From: Adineta steineri
Lineage: Eukaryota; Rotifera; Eurotatoria; Adinetida; Adinetidae
DNA: 64,000 bases
Reading direction: 5' to 3'
Assembly (NCBI GenBank): GCA_905250115.1
Contig: CAJNOI010000080.1
Coordinates: 1 to 64,000 of the forward strand
The notes beneath the pieces are model-generated. The model worked only from the letters and a program-made list of their open reading frames with translations, ran no database searches and was not told where the DNA came from. This document shows positions 1 through 12,900 of the stretch, in pieces (the first letter of the stretch is position 1; each line of letters begins with the position of its first letter). The translations under genes and the position numbers were made by a program.

Positions 1-33
1 CCCCCCCCCCGCTCTGACACCTGACTTACACCC

Positions 34-105
34 CTGGGTGTGGATGAGTGTGGGTGTGGCTAAATATAGATACATGTTTATATTTAGACCCACATCCACT
101 CTCAA
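34..105. repeat. Telomere-like hairpin element
   Basis: GTGTGGGTGTGGCTAAATATA and TATATTTAGACCCACATCCAC are inverted copies around a short loop; outer arms are CTGGGTGTGGATGAGTG and CACTCTCAAA. It lies in a TRRAP intron, 115 bp downstream of a splice donor. Confidence 0.65.
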
Positions 106-219
106 ACGTCTTTCCTTATTTTTCCTCTTAAGCTGTTTTGAGCACCCAAAATCTTATTATTTTGATATTTCGACATTTTTTACTTTCGACCTTAGTAGGT
201 GAGAATCTATTTTTCTTAC

Positions 220-3200
220 TTTTAATAATGGTATACTAATTGATTTTAATTCATTTTCAAAAGACATTTGTACATAAATTTCATTTTGTTGTTCATTATC
301 AAAATCTTCATTATCATATTTAATTTGTTGTGGCTCATTAAGTATTCTTCTATTATTTCCACCTAATTTTCCTAATATTCGAAATGTATTTTGTGAAATA
401 TCATTATTTATATGATTTAATAAACGATATAATGATATCATTAAACTACTTCTTACAGGTAAAATATGATTATAAAGAAAATCTGGTTGTAAATTATCAA
501 CACATAATTCTAATGTACGTAAACCTTGTAATATTAATGTTGATGAACCATTTAATGCATTAACTAATGGTTCCATTAATAATGGTAAATATGGTAATAA
601 AACACTCAATCGTACAGGTACAGTTAGACATAATTCAATAAATAATTCTCTTAAATGTTGTCGATGTTTACATGATTGATATTCATTAAGACGTTGTAAA
701 AGAAAATGTAATAAAGTAAGAAATTCTTGATTTAATAATTCATGATTACCAACACCGATACTACGAAATAATGCGCGTAATAAAATAAAATAATTATATG
801 GGTCTTGTGTTAATTGTGCACATTCAATAGAACGTAAAATAATTTGTTTTAAATATGGTTGAAGAATTTTTTCATTTTCATTTGCTAATGTTGTTGTAAC
901 AACACTATTTATAACTAATTTAAATAATTTTAAACAAGCATTATTGGTATTATTTGTTTCACCGATTTCATTTATACGTGGTAATAAAAATTCAAGTAAT
1001 AATTCAACAAGTATTGTTGATGATGGTGATTGTTGTAATAATGTATTCATTATTAATGTTATATTTGGATTTTTATTAGCACATTGATAAAAATATAATA
1101 AATTATTTTCAAATATTTCACGATAATTTTGTTTATGCATTACAATAAATACACTTGCAATCATATCCATAATTTCTTTTTCTTCTTTATTACGTGTTAA
1201 ATTTGTTGAATTATTTATTGTTGAAGAATTTCCATTGGAATTTACGGTTGATGTTGAATCAAAAAAAAGTATTAAACATTGAAGAATATATTTGAAAAAT
1301 TTTATATAAAGAATTGTTATTGATGGAGCAAATTGTTTAGGTTGAGTAACAAGATTTTCAGATGATATCTTAACATCAGCTAATATCCATGTTATATGAC
1401 GTAAACTACTAACAAGTACTTTTAATAATGTACGACAATCACTTGATGATAATGTAAAGATTAATGGAGATGTTGCTTGAAAACGTATTAAAGATAACTA
1501 AAATTAGAAGATTGACAAAAATTTATAACAAAAAGAAAATGACAGTAAATCAATATCATAATCTAGATTTATTTCGTCATTATTCTACTAACGATACGAG
1601 GAAACATCTCCGAGTGTCTCGTTCTAATTTCGTTCGTTCATAAGTGAACTTCGAATAGGTAAAAAGATTTTGGCCAATGACTTGTGTGGGTGAAGTAGAA
1701 TACTGACACCCACCCACACTCTAGTAAGAGTTGTTTGGAGAATAAAGCATAAAATGGAAGTCATCTATGGCATTCAGAGGTATGAGTAACCATGCAATCA
1801 TTGACTACAAATGTTTATTACTGCCTTTTGGATTCATAGTTATTTTAGTATTGTTTATATATGAAACTCAAAAATAATTTATATCATCTAGCGAAAAGTT
1901 TTCTGCTAGACCGGAGCTGAATGATTGTTTTCTATGAATTTAAAATATAAAATACCTGTTGTCGTTGAAGTTCTTTTTCTCTATTTGTAATATCATTCAT
2001 ATTTTGAACAAGTTCATTTATTGTACTTGTTGTTACATCAACTTCAGGTACAAGTGGAATCGTTGGAGTAGTCCTATATCATAGAAAATATTTTCATCTT
2101 TTATTCATCTTTTTAAAAGAAACATACGATTTTTCGTTGGAACTATTTGATAAATGAGTACATTGTTTAGCTAAACTTTTACATTTGAAAATTAGAATTT
2201 CTACAATACGTATCAATAAATCACGAGACTAAAACGAAAAGAAAAAGATAATTAGATTTTTCGATTAATAAAATTTATAATTTCAATTACTTTTTCCGTT
2301 CCTTTTTGACGTATTGATTCTGCAATATTGGTTAGAAATTTTAAACTCATTACTTGTATTGATGGTGGTAAACTTGAATCATGAATCATTTTTGAATACA
2401 TATATAATACACTTTGAAGATCTTCAATCGATAAATTTGTTCGAATATGATTAAAAAAATCTCCAAATGTATTATAAGCTAATGGTCTAAAATATTTTTT
2501 CAAAATATTTTAATCTATTATTATTTTTATTCAAAACAAACTTGAGTGTTTCACGCGCAGTATAACCAATACTAAGTAATAAATTTTCATCAAAAAATCG
2601 TTTTACATGTGGTACGAATACTAAAATAAAAATAAATAATTGGAGCTCGAATTTTTCAACTGAATAATATCCTACATGTTCGTAAATCTGACGAAAGAAA
2701 ATGTCGAGCAGCAACAATTATATCTTTTCGTAATTGTACATTTTCTGGTGGACAACCATCAAGTAATTGTAAAAGTGCAATTACTAATAATTCACTATTT
2801 GATGCCAATTGATCCTATTAATATACAAAAAAAAGTAAATATATATATAACTCGCGTTAGCTAGATTAATTATAATTTTACCTGATATGTTTTACCAACA
2901 AATGCAAGAAATGATAATGTTTTTGCTTGTGTTGTTAGAAATTCTATATATATTTCCATATTAAATTTCGAATCACTCCTTCAGAAAAAATAAATAAATA
3001 TAAATGTTTAAAAATGTATAATGTAAACAAACTTTTGTTCTTTGTTTGGTTGTAATGAAAGATATCTTAAAAATAATGGTACTAAATCTCCAAATTCTAT
3101 TTGTAATGATTGTCGACAAAGTTGATAGAGAAGAACAATCGCAACTGGAAATTCAGCTAATAATTTAACTGAATGTGATGCACGAGAAAGTATAGTAAAC

Positions 3201-4488
3201 TAAATAAATAATTCATTCATTAAAACAATTATTATATATATATATTCATATAATAATTACTGTATCAAGTACGACTTGTGGTGATGATGAATTAGTCGTA
3301 TCATCTGTTGTTAATGATGATTGTGTTGGTAAATTTTGAATTTTTTTTACTGTTAATTGTACAGATGAACATATTTGTTCAATAATATTTATGATATCAA
3401 TTTCATTAATTGTCATTGTTGGATAAGAAAATGTTTTCGTTGTAAAAATTTGATCAAGTGCTGAAGCTTTTTGTCGATAAACATTATGAACAAATTGAAG
3501 AAATTCACGAACTTCATTGATCATTTGTGGGCGAAATTGTTTCATATATTCAACAATAATACGTAATAATAATAATGCATTTTCTTCATTTTCTTTTGTT
3601 AATAATTTAAATATAGGTGATAATATATCTTTAACAAATGGACGAAGAACTTCAGAGATTGGTAAACGATGGAATATTTCAATCATTTGTTTGCGAATTG
3701 TCTAAAGTTAAATGTCATATTCTCTTTATTGTAATATTTGGCTTTCAAATATGTCGAACTAGTCTATAGTATTTTCTCATCAGAGTCGATTCGAATAGAA
3801 TTTATAAGGCTTAGAATCGTTTTAAAACGTGATATTGTACTGTTTGTACGTATGTGACTATTTTTCAATAAGGATACTATTTAATGTGTGCGGTTGATGC
3901 CAACCTTTTGAAGAACCGACTCATATATGAAAATCTCATGACTAAGACATTTTACGTATATCTCAAGTGATTACGTAATAATCAAATTATAATTCGATTC
4001 TTTTTTTTATCAGTGCCCATATAGTAAACTACTCAATAGTGACTTAAGATAATAATAGATTAAAAAATGAAGACATACTTGTGCATTACTAGGAATTATA
4101 AATACAGTATCTGTTTCAATTAATGATCTAAGAAAATTTTTAACTAATAAATCGATATATGCTGGATAATTGGGTAAAGTTGAAAGAACCTATAATAAAA
4201 AAAAATATTTATTATTTCTGTTCGAATTTAAATTTCTCTTATTACTTCAATATTATCCGAAATATTTTGAAGATGTTTTAATCGAACTTCATCGGCTAAA
4301 AACAAAATTTATTATCTATATATATTATACACGATTATTCTATACATACTATTTAATTGATCAACAACTGAATGAACAAGCATTTGAAATTGTTGATAAT
4401 TACATTGTTGATATGTTTCCGAATCACTCGTTACTGAGCGATTCATATTTTGTGTATAATGTGTATCAACTATTACATTATTAGCCAT
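220..4488 (-). CDS. TRRAP: TRRAP/Tra1, N-terminal part (gene continues left of window)
   Basis: TRRAP is the pseudokinase scaffold that brings activators to the SAGA and NuA4/TIP60 histone acetyltransferase complexes in the nucleus. Exons read on the minus strand follow the vertebrate N-terminal HEAT region in order: TDEVRLKHLQNIS; RPFVKDILSPIFKLL and KQFRPQ (3261-3702); KLLAEFPVAIVLLYQL (about 3037-3200); TTQAKTLSFLAF (about 2882-2979); FDENLLLSIGYTARETL (about 2530-2620); PLAYNTFGDFF (about 2270-2489); then one large exon, 220 to about 1499, with RALFRSIGVGNHELL and LRTLELCVDNLQPDFLY. Roughly the first 900-950 of the usual 3,800 residues are here. I start at MANNV (4488), although a splice acceptor just before it leaves room for an upstream exon. 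The last exon ends at a GTAAG donor, so the apparent stop near 157 lies in an intron. The intron at 1500-1955 is long and holds a telomere-like hairpin. Confidence 0.93.
1683..1722. repeat. Telomere-like hairpin element, short
   Basis: TGTGTGGGTGAAGTAG and ACACCCACCCACACTCTA around a small loop, in the 455-bp TRRAP intron. Confidence 0.4.
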
Positions 4489-4608
4489 TATCTGAAACAC
4501 GAATAAATAATAAAAAAAAAACAACATGCTATTTTTTTTTTTCATCATTGTTTCATATCTTTGCTGTTATATATTATCTTTCTTAAAATTAGAGAAACAA
4601 AAAATAAA

Positions 4609-5163
4609 TTATTTAAATCCATGTTTAACAGTCCAAAGACCATCATTTAAATAATGTAATGTTTCAACTCCAACACCTTTATTAATTTGTTGCATATCTT
4701 GTGATGACATTTTTAATAAACCAATAGCCAATGCATGTTCTTTACCTTCAGCCATAACAGCACAAATCGAATCTTTTGGTGCATCACATAATTTTGCACC
4801 TGGAGATGTTAAACCTGGGCACATAATATTCGCTCCTGAAAGTACAAATCGTATTGCACCTTTATCAACTTGTTGTGGACGTAATATAAATGGATATTTA
4901 TGTAATAAACGTAATAATGGTATATATGATTGTGAATCACGAAATCGAAAAAATAATGGTTGACCTGTTGAATCAGCAATTAATTCAATATGATCTTGAC
5001 ATTTAACTAATTTTGGTGTATCTTTTTTTGGTAAAATTTCATCTAATACAGATTCAATATGTGGAAAATCTTGTATTAAACGTTGTTTAAGTCGTTTAAC
5101 ATCTGTATTACGAAGTTGTGTTACACTTGTTACACTATCTTTTTCATGAAATTTCTTAAACAT
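4609..5163 (-). CDS. MCTS1: MCTS1-like translation re-initiation factor
   Basis: An intronless 184-aa ORF that matches MCT-1/MCTS1 along its whole length (the human protein is 181 aa). MCTS1 with DENR binds the 40S ribosome and supports re-initiation, recycling and non-canonical initiation in the cytoplasm. It starts MFKKFHEKD, has [11 protein letters not shown], then the signature [20 protein letters not shown] and [19 protein letters not shown] leading into the PUA domain (about residues 95-175), and ends with [14 protein letters not shown]. No domain is missing. The start is fixed by family length. It is divergent from the 5515 gene, and about 350 bp between them must hold both promoters. 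Confidence 0.96.
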   Translation of the reverse strand: MFKKFHEKDSVTSVTQLRNTDVKRLKQRLIQDFPHIESVLDEILPKKDTPKLVKCQDHIELIADSTGQPLFFRFRDSQSYIPLLRLLHKYPFILRPQQVDKGAIRFVLSGANIMCPGLTSPGAKLCDAPKDSICAVMAEGKEHALAIGLLKMSSQDMQQINKGVGVETLHYLNDGLWTVKHGFK

Positions 5164-5514
5164 TATTTGATGAAATTCTATGTTAACAAAATAAATTTGA
5201 ATCGAACAATGAAATGAAATGAATAAGTTTGAGGAAAATTTAGCGAAAAAAAAGAGAAATTATTTCATTGTTCGATCCAATCATTCTATCAACAATTAGA
5301 AGATAGATGGAGCTGGATATCATTATTATTTAAAACGGAATTTTATATGGAGAAAGAAAGAAAGAAAAAAAGAAATGAATATTAATTTGAATTTATTTAA
5401 ATATTAATAAAATATCGTTAGATAAAACAAAAAATATTCTATGCCATGTGACAAATTAGTCTGTCGTTTTTTTTGCTCATTATAGTAGTTCAGTCTATAT
5501 TGTATTTGAATATA

Positions 5515-6116
5515 ATGCCGCGTGTTTCGAATTCAAATGATTATCTTTTTGGATCTCTTTGGTGTACACCAGATAATAATCGTTATTATCGAACATTACC
5601 ATCATCTTATAATGAACAACCATCAATATTATCACCAAATGAAATTGATAAAATTCTTTCGCGCAAATTATATAATGAATTAAAAATAACACCAGAATTA
5701 CAAAAAGGTAAAAGAATATTGTACTAAAAAGTTGATTTTTGTAATCATTTTTTAGAATCAAACTTCAAGGAAAAAAGTGAACCATTTATTGATCCTGAAT
5801 TAATTATGTTGATTGATCATTTTTTTAATTTAACATATTTAAATACTATTCCAATGGTTAATCTATTAGCTACAGCTGTAATTGTTTAATTAATATATAT
5901 TAGAAAATATTTTGTCTTCATCTTTTATTGTTCTAGGTAGCAACTAATTTTCTTAAAGAAAATATTCGAGAATTAGACAAAAAACTTCAAGAAGAACAAG
6001 CAATACATGTATCTGTTGATATTAAAAGAGGAAATTCATTACTTTATGAACATAGAAATAATAGTAATGACGATGATGATGATGATAAACTTTCATGGGC
6101 ATCAGCACCAACTTAA
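5515..6116 (+). CDS. Unrecognised 164-aa protein, three exons
   Basis: Three exons (5515-5707, 5756-5877, 5937-6116) join in frame across two GT-AG introns of 48 and 59 bp, giving 164 aa. It begins MPRVSNSNDYLFGSLW, continues through SPNEIDKILSRKLYNELK, then a helical middle (LIDHFFNLTYLNTIPMVNLL) and a charged helix (ENIRELDKKLQEEQ), and ends in an acidic run of six aspartates followed by KLSWASAPT. There is no signal peptide and no membrane segment. I do not recognise the family. The clean frame across both introns and the neighbouring conserved genes argue that it is real. Confidence 0.75.
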
Positions 6117-7009
6117 AACAATTTTATTTGGATTTTAATTCTTTAATAGAAAAACATTCAAGAAATTGTAGACATATTTTTGTCTGTCTTTGTTATTTAA
6201 ATGAATTCGTATGATTTAATTTGAGTTAACTTTATCCGTAGGAATTTTATTATAATCCAAGATTATTCAATAAAATAATTCTAGTTGATTGAAATTGATT
6301 TTTAGTATTTTGTTTAATCTTTATTTTTGGAAATATTAAAATTAATTTTGATATTAGTATAGAGAATAATATTAGACCGTTATAATATTGATAAGTACAA
6401 AAACCGTTTCAAATCAATGTATTACACATATGTATAAGTAAAATATTTCTATGATTTTTTTTGTCAAATCAGATTGTTGATATCACACACTGGTGTTTAG
6501 AGAAAAAATCATGAAAGAAAAGATGTAATCAAACATCTCTCTTTTGTATCTCGAATGTTAACATTGACAAAAAAATGGTGAGTTTTTTTCAGAAAATGTT
6601 AATCACAGGTAACATCTCTTTAAAATATTTGCAATTCAATCTCGGTCTGATAAACTATACATCAATGCAGTAATATGCATATACGTTGTAGTCGAAATTT
6701 TTGGTTTTATCTATTCAAAGTAATGGTTACATTGTACGATGAAAAAGAAAACGATAAATAAATAACAATGTACCTACAGTTCGTAATACTCAATGATAAA
6801 AGGAGAAGTATGATGAGTAATTTTCGCCAACGCTAAAACAAGTCTAGTCGATAGTTACGATTTACCTATGTTTATTTGTTTTTTTCTTTTCTAGTAGATT
6901 TTTTAAAATTATTCGTCAATAATTTGACGAGTAATAATTTTGTATTAAGTCATGTGGTAAATATAAAGATGCATTAAGGAGTAGAATCAAACCTTTATAA
7001 TTCAGTACA
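6117..7009 (+). other. Intergenic spacer
   Basis: About 0.9 kb of AT-rich spacer between two plus-strand genes. I see no ORF with family resemblance and no repeat. AATAAA-like sequence at about 6270 may be the poly(A) signal of the upstream gene. A TATAAA-like motif near 6961-6967 lies about 45 bp before the ATG at 7010 and could be its core promoter. Confidence 0.5.
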
Positions 7010-7696
7010 ATGAGCGAAAGACAGTTCTCTGATGTATTATATACACAAGAATATCTCTATTCCACGTTTAGTAATGGCAAAATGAACGTAGCCGAAACCT
7101 ATGTTGCTCTTGCACTTGGTTTACTTGATCCATGCTCTCTACCACCAATGGTCATATTTCTCTATGACAACCAGCAATGGTGTAGAGATACTCGTCGTCT
7201 TGCGATAGCGCGAGCGCTAGAGGATAACGGCTATCACAATGTGTCTAAAGCGATGCAAGTGATTTATGCAAACGAAAACAACGAACAGTATCAGAAACAA
7301 TATGATAATTTAATAAACGAACGGATACCTGCAATGGAACGAAAGAAATTTAACGGGAAAAACGTGAAAATATCTGATAAAAAAGGTTCAACGTGTTGCT
7401 TCAATAATCAATGTATGAGCTTATTCCGTGATGACATTATTGAGCATGTGGCTATCGAGCACTTACATATCACACCTAACGATTTAGTAAGTCTTGGCGA
7501 ATATTATTGTGAAGAATGCGGGACGCTTACTCAACTTCAATTGGTTAGAAAAGGCAGCAAAAAACAGCGCAAATCTTATACAATCCAGCGGGAATGTGGA
7601 TGTGGGGATGATCAGCGTATTGAACTACCATGGCAGCAAGTTAGTCTGTCTACAGTATGCGATGAACTACGCGAATATAAAGAAAATCAACCATGA
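7010..7696 (+). CDS. Unrecognised 228-aa Cys/His-rich protein, intronless
   Basis: One uninterrupted 228-aa ORF in a region where most genes of this size carry introns. The N-terminal half is probably helical (YVALALGLLD, RDTRRLAIARALEDNGYHNV). The C-terminal half has two possible zinc sites: one of C-x4-C-x10-H-x4-H spacing (CFNNQC then HVAIEH, about residues 129-150), and a ribbon-like pair CEEC ... CGCG (about 166-200). There is no signal peptide or membrane segment. Stretches such as 7200-7235 are more GC- and CpG-rich than the neighbouring genes. I do not recognise the family. Possibilities are a lineage-specific regulator, an acquired gene, or a mobile-element accessory protein. Confidence 0.7.
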   Translation: MSERQFSDVLYTQEYLYSTFSNGKMNVAETYVALALGLLDPCSLPPMVIFLYDNQQWCRDTRRLAIARALEDNGYHNVSKAMQVIYANENNEQYQKQYDNLINERIPAMERKKFNGKNVKISDKKGSTCCFNNQCMSLFRDDIIEHVAIEHLHITPNDLVSLGEYYCEECGTLTQLQLVRKGSKKQRKSYTIQRECGCGDDQRIELPWQQVSLSTVCDELREYKENQP

Positions 7697-7970
7697 GAGC
7701 GATGATGTAGCACTCATAGACATACAACTAATTTTCATACAAATAGTGATTAATTCATACAGAAAAATAAGCAAAGCTATATATTTTTTCTTCAATGTAT
7801 TACAAAACAGAAATGACAAAACGTAGTTTTTTTCTTTAATTGATTAGTAAAAGATAATTTGTTTTATTCATATTCTATAATATCTAATTATTTCATAGTT
7901 TATTTCATTTTAAGACAAAAATAATTCTACATCTACAAGTTTAATACAAAAAGAAAAAGAAATCACATTT

Positions 7971-9343
7971 TTATTTTTCTTCATTATCCGTCAATGTAGT
8001 TGATGTCGATATATCATTATTCTCCGATGAATAATTCATTGGATCGTCAGATATAGAATCTAGTATGTCAAGAAGTACAAAAGAAGCAATGATTAAAATA
8101 TAATATAATACTTATACATACCGTCAATCGTTTCTAATTGATTGAGAACATGTAAACCTGAATATGAAGAAAAACAAATAGTTAAATCATATTTTCATGC
8201 GATAATCTTACATTTTCTAGCAGTTATTTCAAGTTGTTTATGTTTTCGATCAATTTCATCGATTAATTTCTGATTTTCTTTATGATAATTTCTATAGTTG
8301 ACAGCATGATAAGTTAGTGTAAGACAAGAAATAAAAAACCATAATTGACGAAGACGCCATAATGCATTATAGAGATCTACCTAAAAGATTTAAATCATAC
8401 AATAATTCACTTTAAATATATTTTATTACGTGAGAATATGAAGAAAAAAAGAGTGTATAACGTTCTATACCAATCAAACTAAGCCATAGAAGAATTAACC
8501 AAAATCTAAAAAAAAAATGAGAAACCAGTACATTTGATTACTTAATCTACTTGGAAGCATTTGTTCGTTCTGGTATCGTTAATAAATAAATTCCAATGAG
8601 TGATGCTGCATAAAAAACATATGAACTTAAACCAAAAGCATCAACAAATAATGATGTTTGTATATTAAAAAGTGTTTCTAATATCTTAACAAATAATAAC
8701 ATAAGAAATTTATACTCAATTCTTATTTTACTTGTTGAATAAGTTCAATTTGTGCTTTATCTTTAACATATAAATGTCCTTGTAATTCTTCTACATCTGA
8801 CTGTGCAACTTGAAGAAATCGATCAACATTAAGTGCATCATCAACAGAATGTTGATTAACAATTAATGCTTGATCAAGACTCGTTTGCATTCTATCCTGT
8901 TCAATAAGTAAATTTTTTGCTTCATTTTCAACTTGATTCGAATGTATATTTAATTGTAAAATTGTATCTCGTGCTTGATTATGCCATTGTTGTGTTTCAA
9001 TTGCATAACAAATACTTTGAATATGTGGTATAAAATTTGTATAAGTTAAATAAGCAAATGAATTTTTCGTAATATTTTGTAAACATTCATTTAGATCATT
9101 GTTATTCGATAATGTTAGAGAACATATTGTATTAGAATTAATACCAGTTGAATTTAAATGACAAAAAGTAAAATGAAGTGCAAGTGTAGTTTGAATTTTT
9201 GATGGAAGTGATGAACAATCAAATTTTTGTTCATTATAATCAAGAAAGATTCGTTCTAATGAACGAGATAGACATGGTTGAATATCAGTAGTAGATAACA
9301 AACCATTCGTTAAAATGAAAAGAACTACTAGTATGCAATACAT
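7971..9343 (-). CDS. Brambleberry/GEX1/KAR5-family nuclear fusion protein
   Basis: Six exons (8732-9343, 8551-8684, 8430-8505, 8212-8380, 8122-8157, 7971-8059) join in frame to 371 aa. The first intron would use an AAG acceptor. The protein opens with a signal peptide (MYCILVVLFILTNGLLS). It then has the Cys-containing luminal domain typical of KAR5/GEX1/Brambleberry: CSSLPSKIQTTLALHFTFCH and the following NTIC and C residues. A long helical/coiled region follows, and then two or three hydrophobic segments near the C-terminus (VFYAASLIGIYLLTI, FWLILLWLSLIGI, LWFFISCLTLTYHAV). Family members sit in the nuclear envelope and act in fusion of pronuclei, karyomeres or gamete nuclei. The family call rests on this domain order and the LALHF..CH motif. 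Confidence 0.75.
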
Positions 9344-9946
9344 TGATTTCTCTTTCTCTCTTGATATCTGATGATGATTATTGAAATGAAACTTTTGGAA
9401 ATACAAAGAAAATTTTCTACTACCAATATCTTTAGTCTTTTTTACTAGATGTCACTTGTAGTCCATGGCAAATAGGTTATTAAATGAATAAATAATTATG
9501 TTGAACAAATCGTCAAACATGTATACAGACAAACACTTACGGTTTCTTTTAATAATAACAAGAATGAAATAAACAAAGAAAAAGAAAACGAGAGAGAGAG
9601 AGAGACAACTTAAATTAGACTTATGTTCCGCATAGTAAAAAGAAAAAGACAAAAAAGAAAACAAACTTAAATAAAGCGCGATTCGAGTTAAATATAGGTT
9701 TTTGCTTATTTCAGATCGACTAAATCAAGACAAAAAAGAAGTGATACCCATATATGTGTCTATATAGTGCTAAAAAGAAAAACAACAGTGTTGATAAAAA
9801 CAATAGTATTGACGATAAGTTACAAAGAAGAAGAAAAAAAAGCGAAAAGAACAAAAAAAAATGATAGAGTTATTTGTATGCTTGTATGTGCGGAATAGAA
9901 TAAACAACTTGATACATATATATCACAAGATGATATTCGATTGGAT
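9344..9946 (-). other. Intergenic spacer with GA microsatellite
   Basis: About 600 bp between the COPB2 stop and the Brambleberry-like start, both minus strand. It is A-rich, with a short (GA)n run around 9590-9606. No coding signal was seen; it should hold the 3' UTR of COPB2 and the promoter of the downstream gene. Confidence 0.5.
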
Positions 9947-12900
9947 TTAAGTATCTTTGAGAAATTCATCGACATCATCATCATCAAATTGAAGATCCTA
10001 TATTAATAAAAAAAAAGAACAATGAAATTATTTGAATTTATTTAAAGTAAAAAAATTAGTGTTATCATGCTATTTCTATACCCCCGCAAATAAATATATT
10101 AAAAGAATAAAATGCATGCTTTTGTTAACCAACGTGCAAGAAGATGTTATTTTGTCATCATGAAAGATTTTCTCTACTTTAACGTTTTTACCTCATCTTC
10201 ATCAGTGAATCTCTTATTAACTCCTGTTGTTTGTGCATTTTCAACGTCGCTTACATCATCTTCGATATCGAATTCTTGAAGTTCTTTTTCAAGATCGCTT
10301 AACGATGTTTTACGTGCTGTTGTAGTTGCTGGTTTATCACTTGTTGCTTTGGATATTGCTGATGAAGTTACTGTTGTTGTTGTAGTTGGTGGCGGTGGTG
10401 TTGTTTTATTTAATGGTGGTGGTGAAGGAGTTGCACTTTTTGTTGTTGAATTAACTAAATTGTTCATTGGAGATTGAGAACGAGAACGATCCGATGAACT
10501 TGATGTTGATGCAATAACAGGTGGAATTAATTTATTAACTACTGGTAAGTCGGTGGTTGGCTAAAAATCAAATCAAAAAAATAAACGAAGAATTTATTTT
10601 TTTATTCTCTACTTTATTTGTCTTGGCAGGTGGAGGAGAAGCAGCAGATGTTTGTTTTATTTCAGGTGATATTGTTTGTTTTGATGTATCTTTAATATTA
10701 GAAGAATGTTCATTATCATCTGTCTCAACTGTATCGTTATTTGATTGCACTGGACCATAAAAAAATTGTTCACTATTTTCTGCTTCTTGCATTTCTTCAA
10801 TGGGATTTCGTTCCCAATTAGGCTAAAATAAACAAAATATATAAAAAGTACATATATATATTTAAATTTCTTACAATAATGGATTGATAATTATTAGCTG
10901 ATTGTTGTTGTGTTGTTTGTTTTAAATATTGTTCTGTTTTATATGTATTAACAAGACCTGGAAAAAGATTTTCATAATCAGTTGGATTAGCTAATGCTTG
11001 TGCTGCACGTTCCATATTCATTTGTTTTAATTTATCTCTCCATAAACCAACGATACGACCAATTTGTGATGGTAAATATGTTCGACAAAAGAAAGCGGCT
11101 TCAGGTAAACGTTGATTTTCAATAAGAATATCTAAACATTGTTCTAAATTTCCCAAAACAAAATTTGATAGAAAAGCTATATTAAATTGTCCATTTTTTC
11201 TTGATTGATCACCAATTGTTGACATTAATTGTTTATCACTTGATGCACTTGCTAATAATATAAGTGAACCAAATGATTGTGCTCGTGTTAAACATTCTTG
11301 TACTAATTTAAAATCACCACGTTTTGTTGCAACATCAGATAATTGGACCCATTTTTGTTCATTTTCCATTTCAACTGCAAGATCATAACAGATTTGTAAA
11401 TTACCTAATTGAAGTGCTAAATCAAATTTATGTTCATTATCCATTGTAACAGCTAATGCTTGTTGACGATAACCCTAATTAAGAATACACAAAATTATTT
11501 TTAATTTTCAATTATAAATCTAAACAAACTTGTTTCTCAAGAAAATGTGCAACACGTGTACGTTCTTCTTTTGGTACTGTTGGAAGTACTTGATCAGCTG
11601 TTTCAAAATCTTTACGCATAACAGCTGTTTGATATTCAAGTACAGATAAAGATAATTCAAATGAAACAATTGACATTTCTTTATCACCCAAATATAAACG
11701 ATTTTCATTTGACACATAACCTAATAAATACATTACTCTAAAACAAAATAAAAGGTTTATTTTAAATTATAATTGACAAAATTTTCTTTTACCTATCTAA
11801 ATGCGAAATTGTTACAATTTCACCACCAACATAATAATTTATACGATTAAGAGAATTGGTATAAATAAAACAATCACCAACCCATATGCCAGTTTTCACA
11901 ATTTCAGGAATTTCACTAAGTGCCTAGACAGAAAGAAAACATATAAATAATTTCAATTCTGATTAAACACTTACATCAAATGCATCTTCAATACCATCTT
12001 CAGATATAAGATCTTTATTTGATACTGCAGCTGCTACAGCTTGAGGATTATAACGAAGAATATAATAGGATTCTTCTGTTGCAATACAAGCTAATTCACC
12101 ATTTTGACTCCAATAAATCTAGATAAACAAAATTATTCTATAGATATTCAATTAAAATAAAAAACATACAATTTTTGGTACAATTTCAATTCGTCGAATT
12201 AAACTTGTTGTTTCCCAATCATAGAAAGTTAAACCTGAATATGATCTAACACCTAAAAGTGATCCACCAAATATTCCTTCAGCACCAGCTTCTGGTTTAA
12301 AAGTTTTTTTTTCTTTAAAATTTTTAAATATTTTAACCATATTTCCATCACGTATAGCATATTCAGATGAATCTTGTGACCAAACAAATTCCATAGCACT
12401 ACCATAACTTTTATTACGTAATGTCATTGCTGTATAAATTATATATTCACCATCACCACAAACGACAACAAAACTAAATAAAATTCATTATAAACTATAA
12501 ATGAACTAATTTTTTTTTAGTATAAAATTACCGTCCATTTGGTGAATGTGATAATGTTTGAGGATATATTTCACAACTACCCATTTCTTTAACATTTAAT
12601 GGTACTTTTTCTCCATCTTTTAATTGTTGATCACTACTTAATTGTTTTAAATTAACTTGTTGAATTTCACAATGTTTTGCCCAAACAATTTTACCAGTTG
12701 ATGCATCCATAGACATTGCTGGTTCTTCTCGACCCAACTAAACAAAAATAATTTTCTAGTATTTATTTTCTATTTTAGAAAATTAATTTACTTTAATCAT
12801 CATCGTTCCTTCATCATAACCAAGTGCAACATTATTTGATCCTTTCAAACATGATATAGCCCAGCATCTTTCAAGACCATAATTAAGTGTTGATTCAAGA

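Noticed and set aside
157-219. Stop codon near 157 as the end of TRRAP
   Set aside because: A GTAAG donor at 219 precedes it, and TRRAP homologues continue for almost 3,000 more residues; the stop is in an intron.
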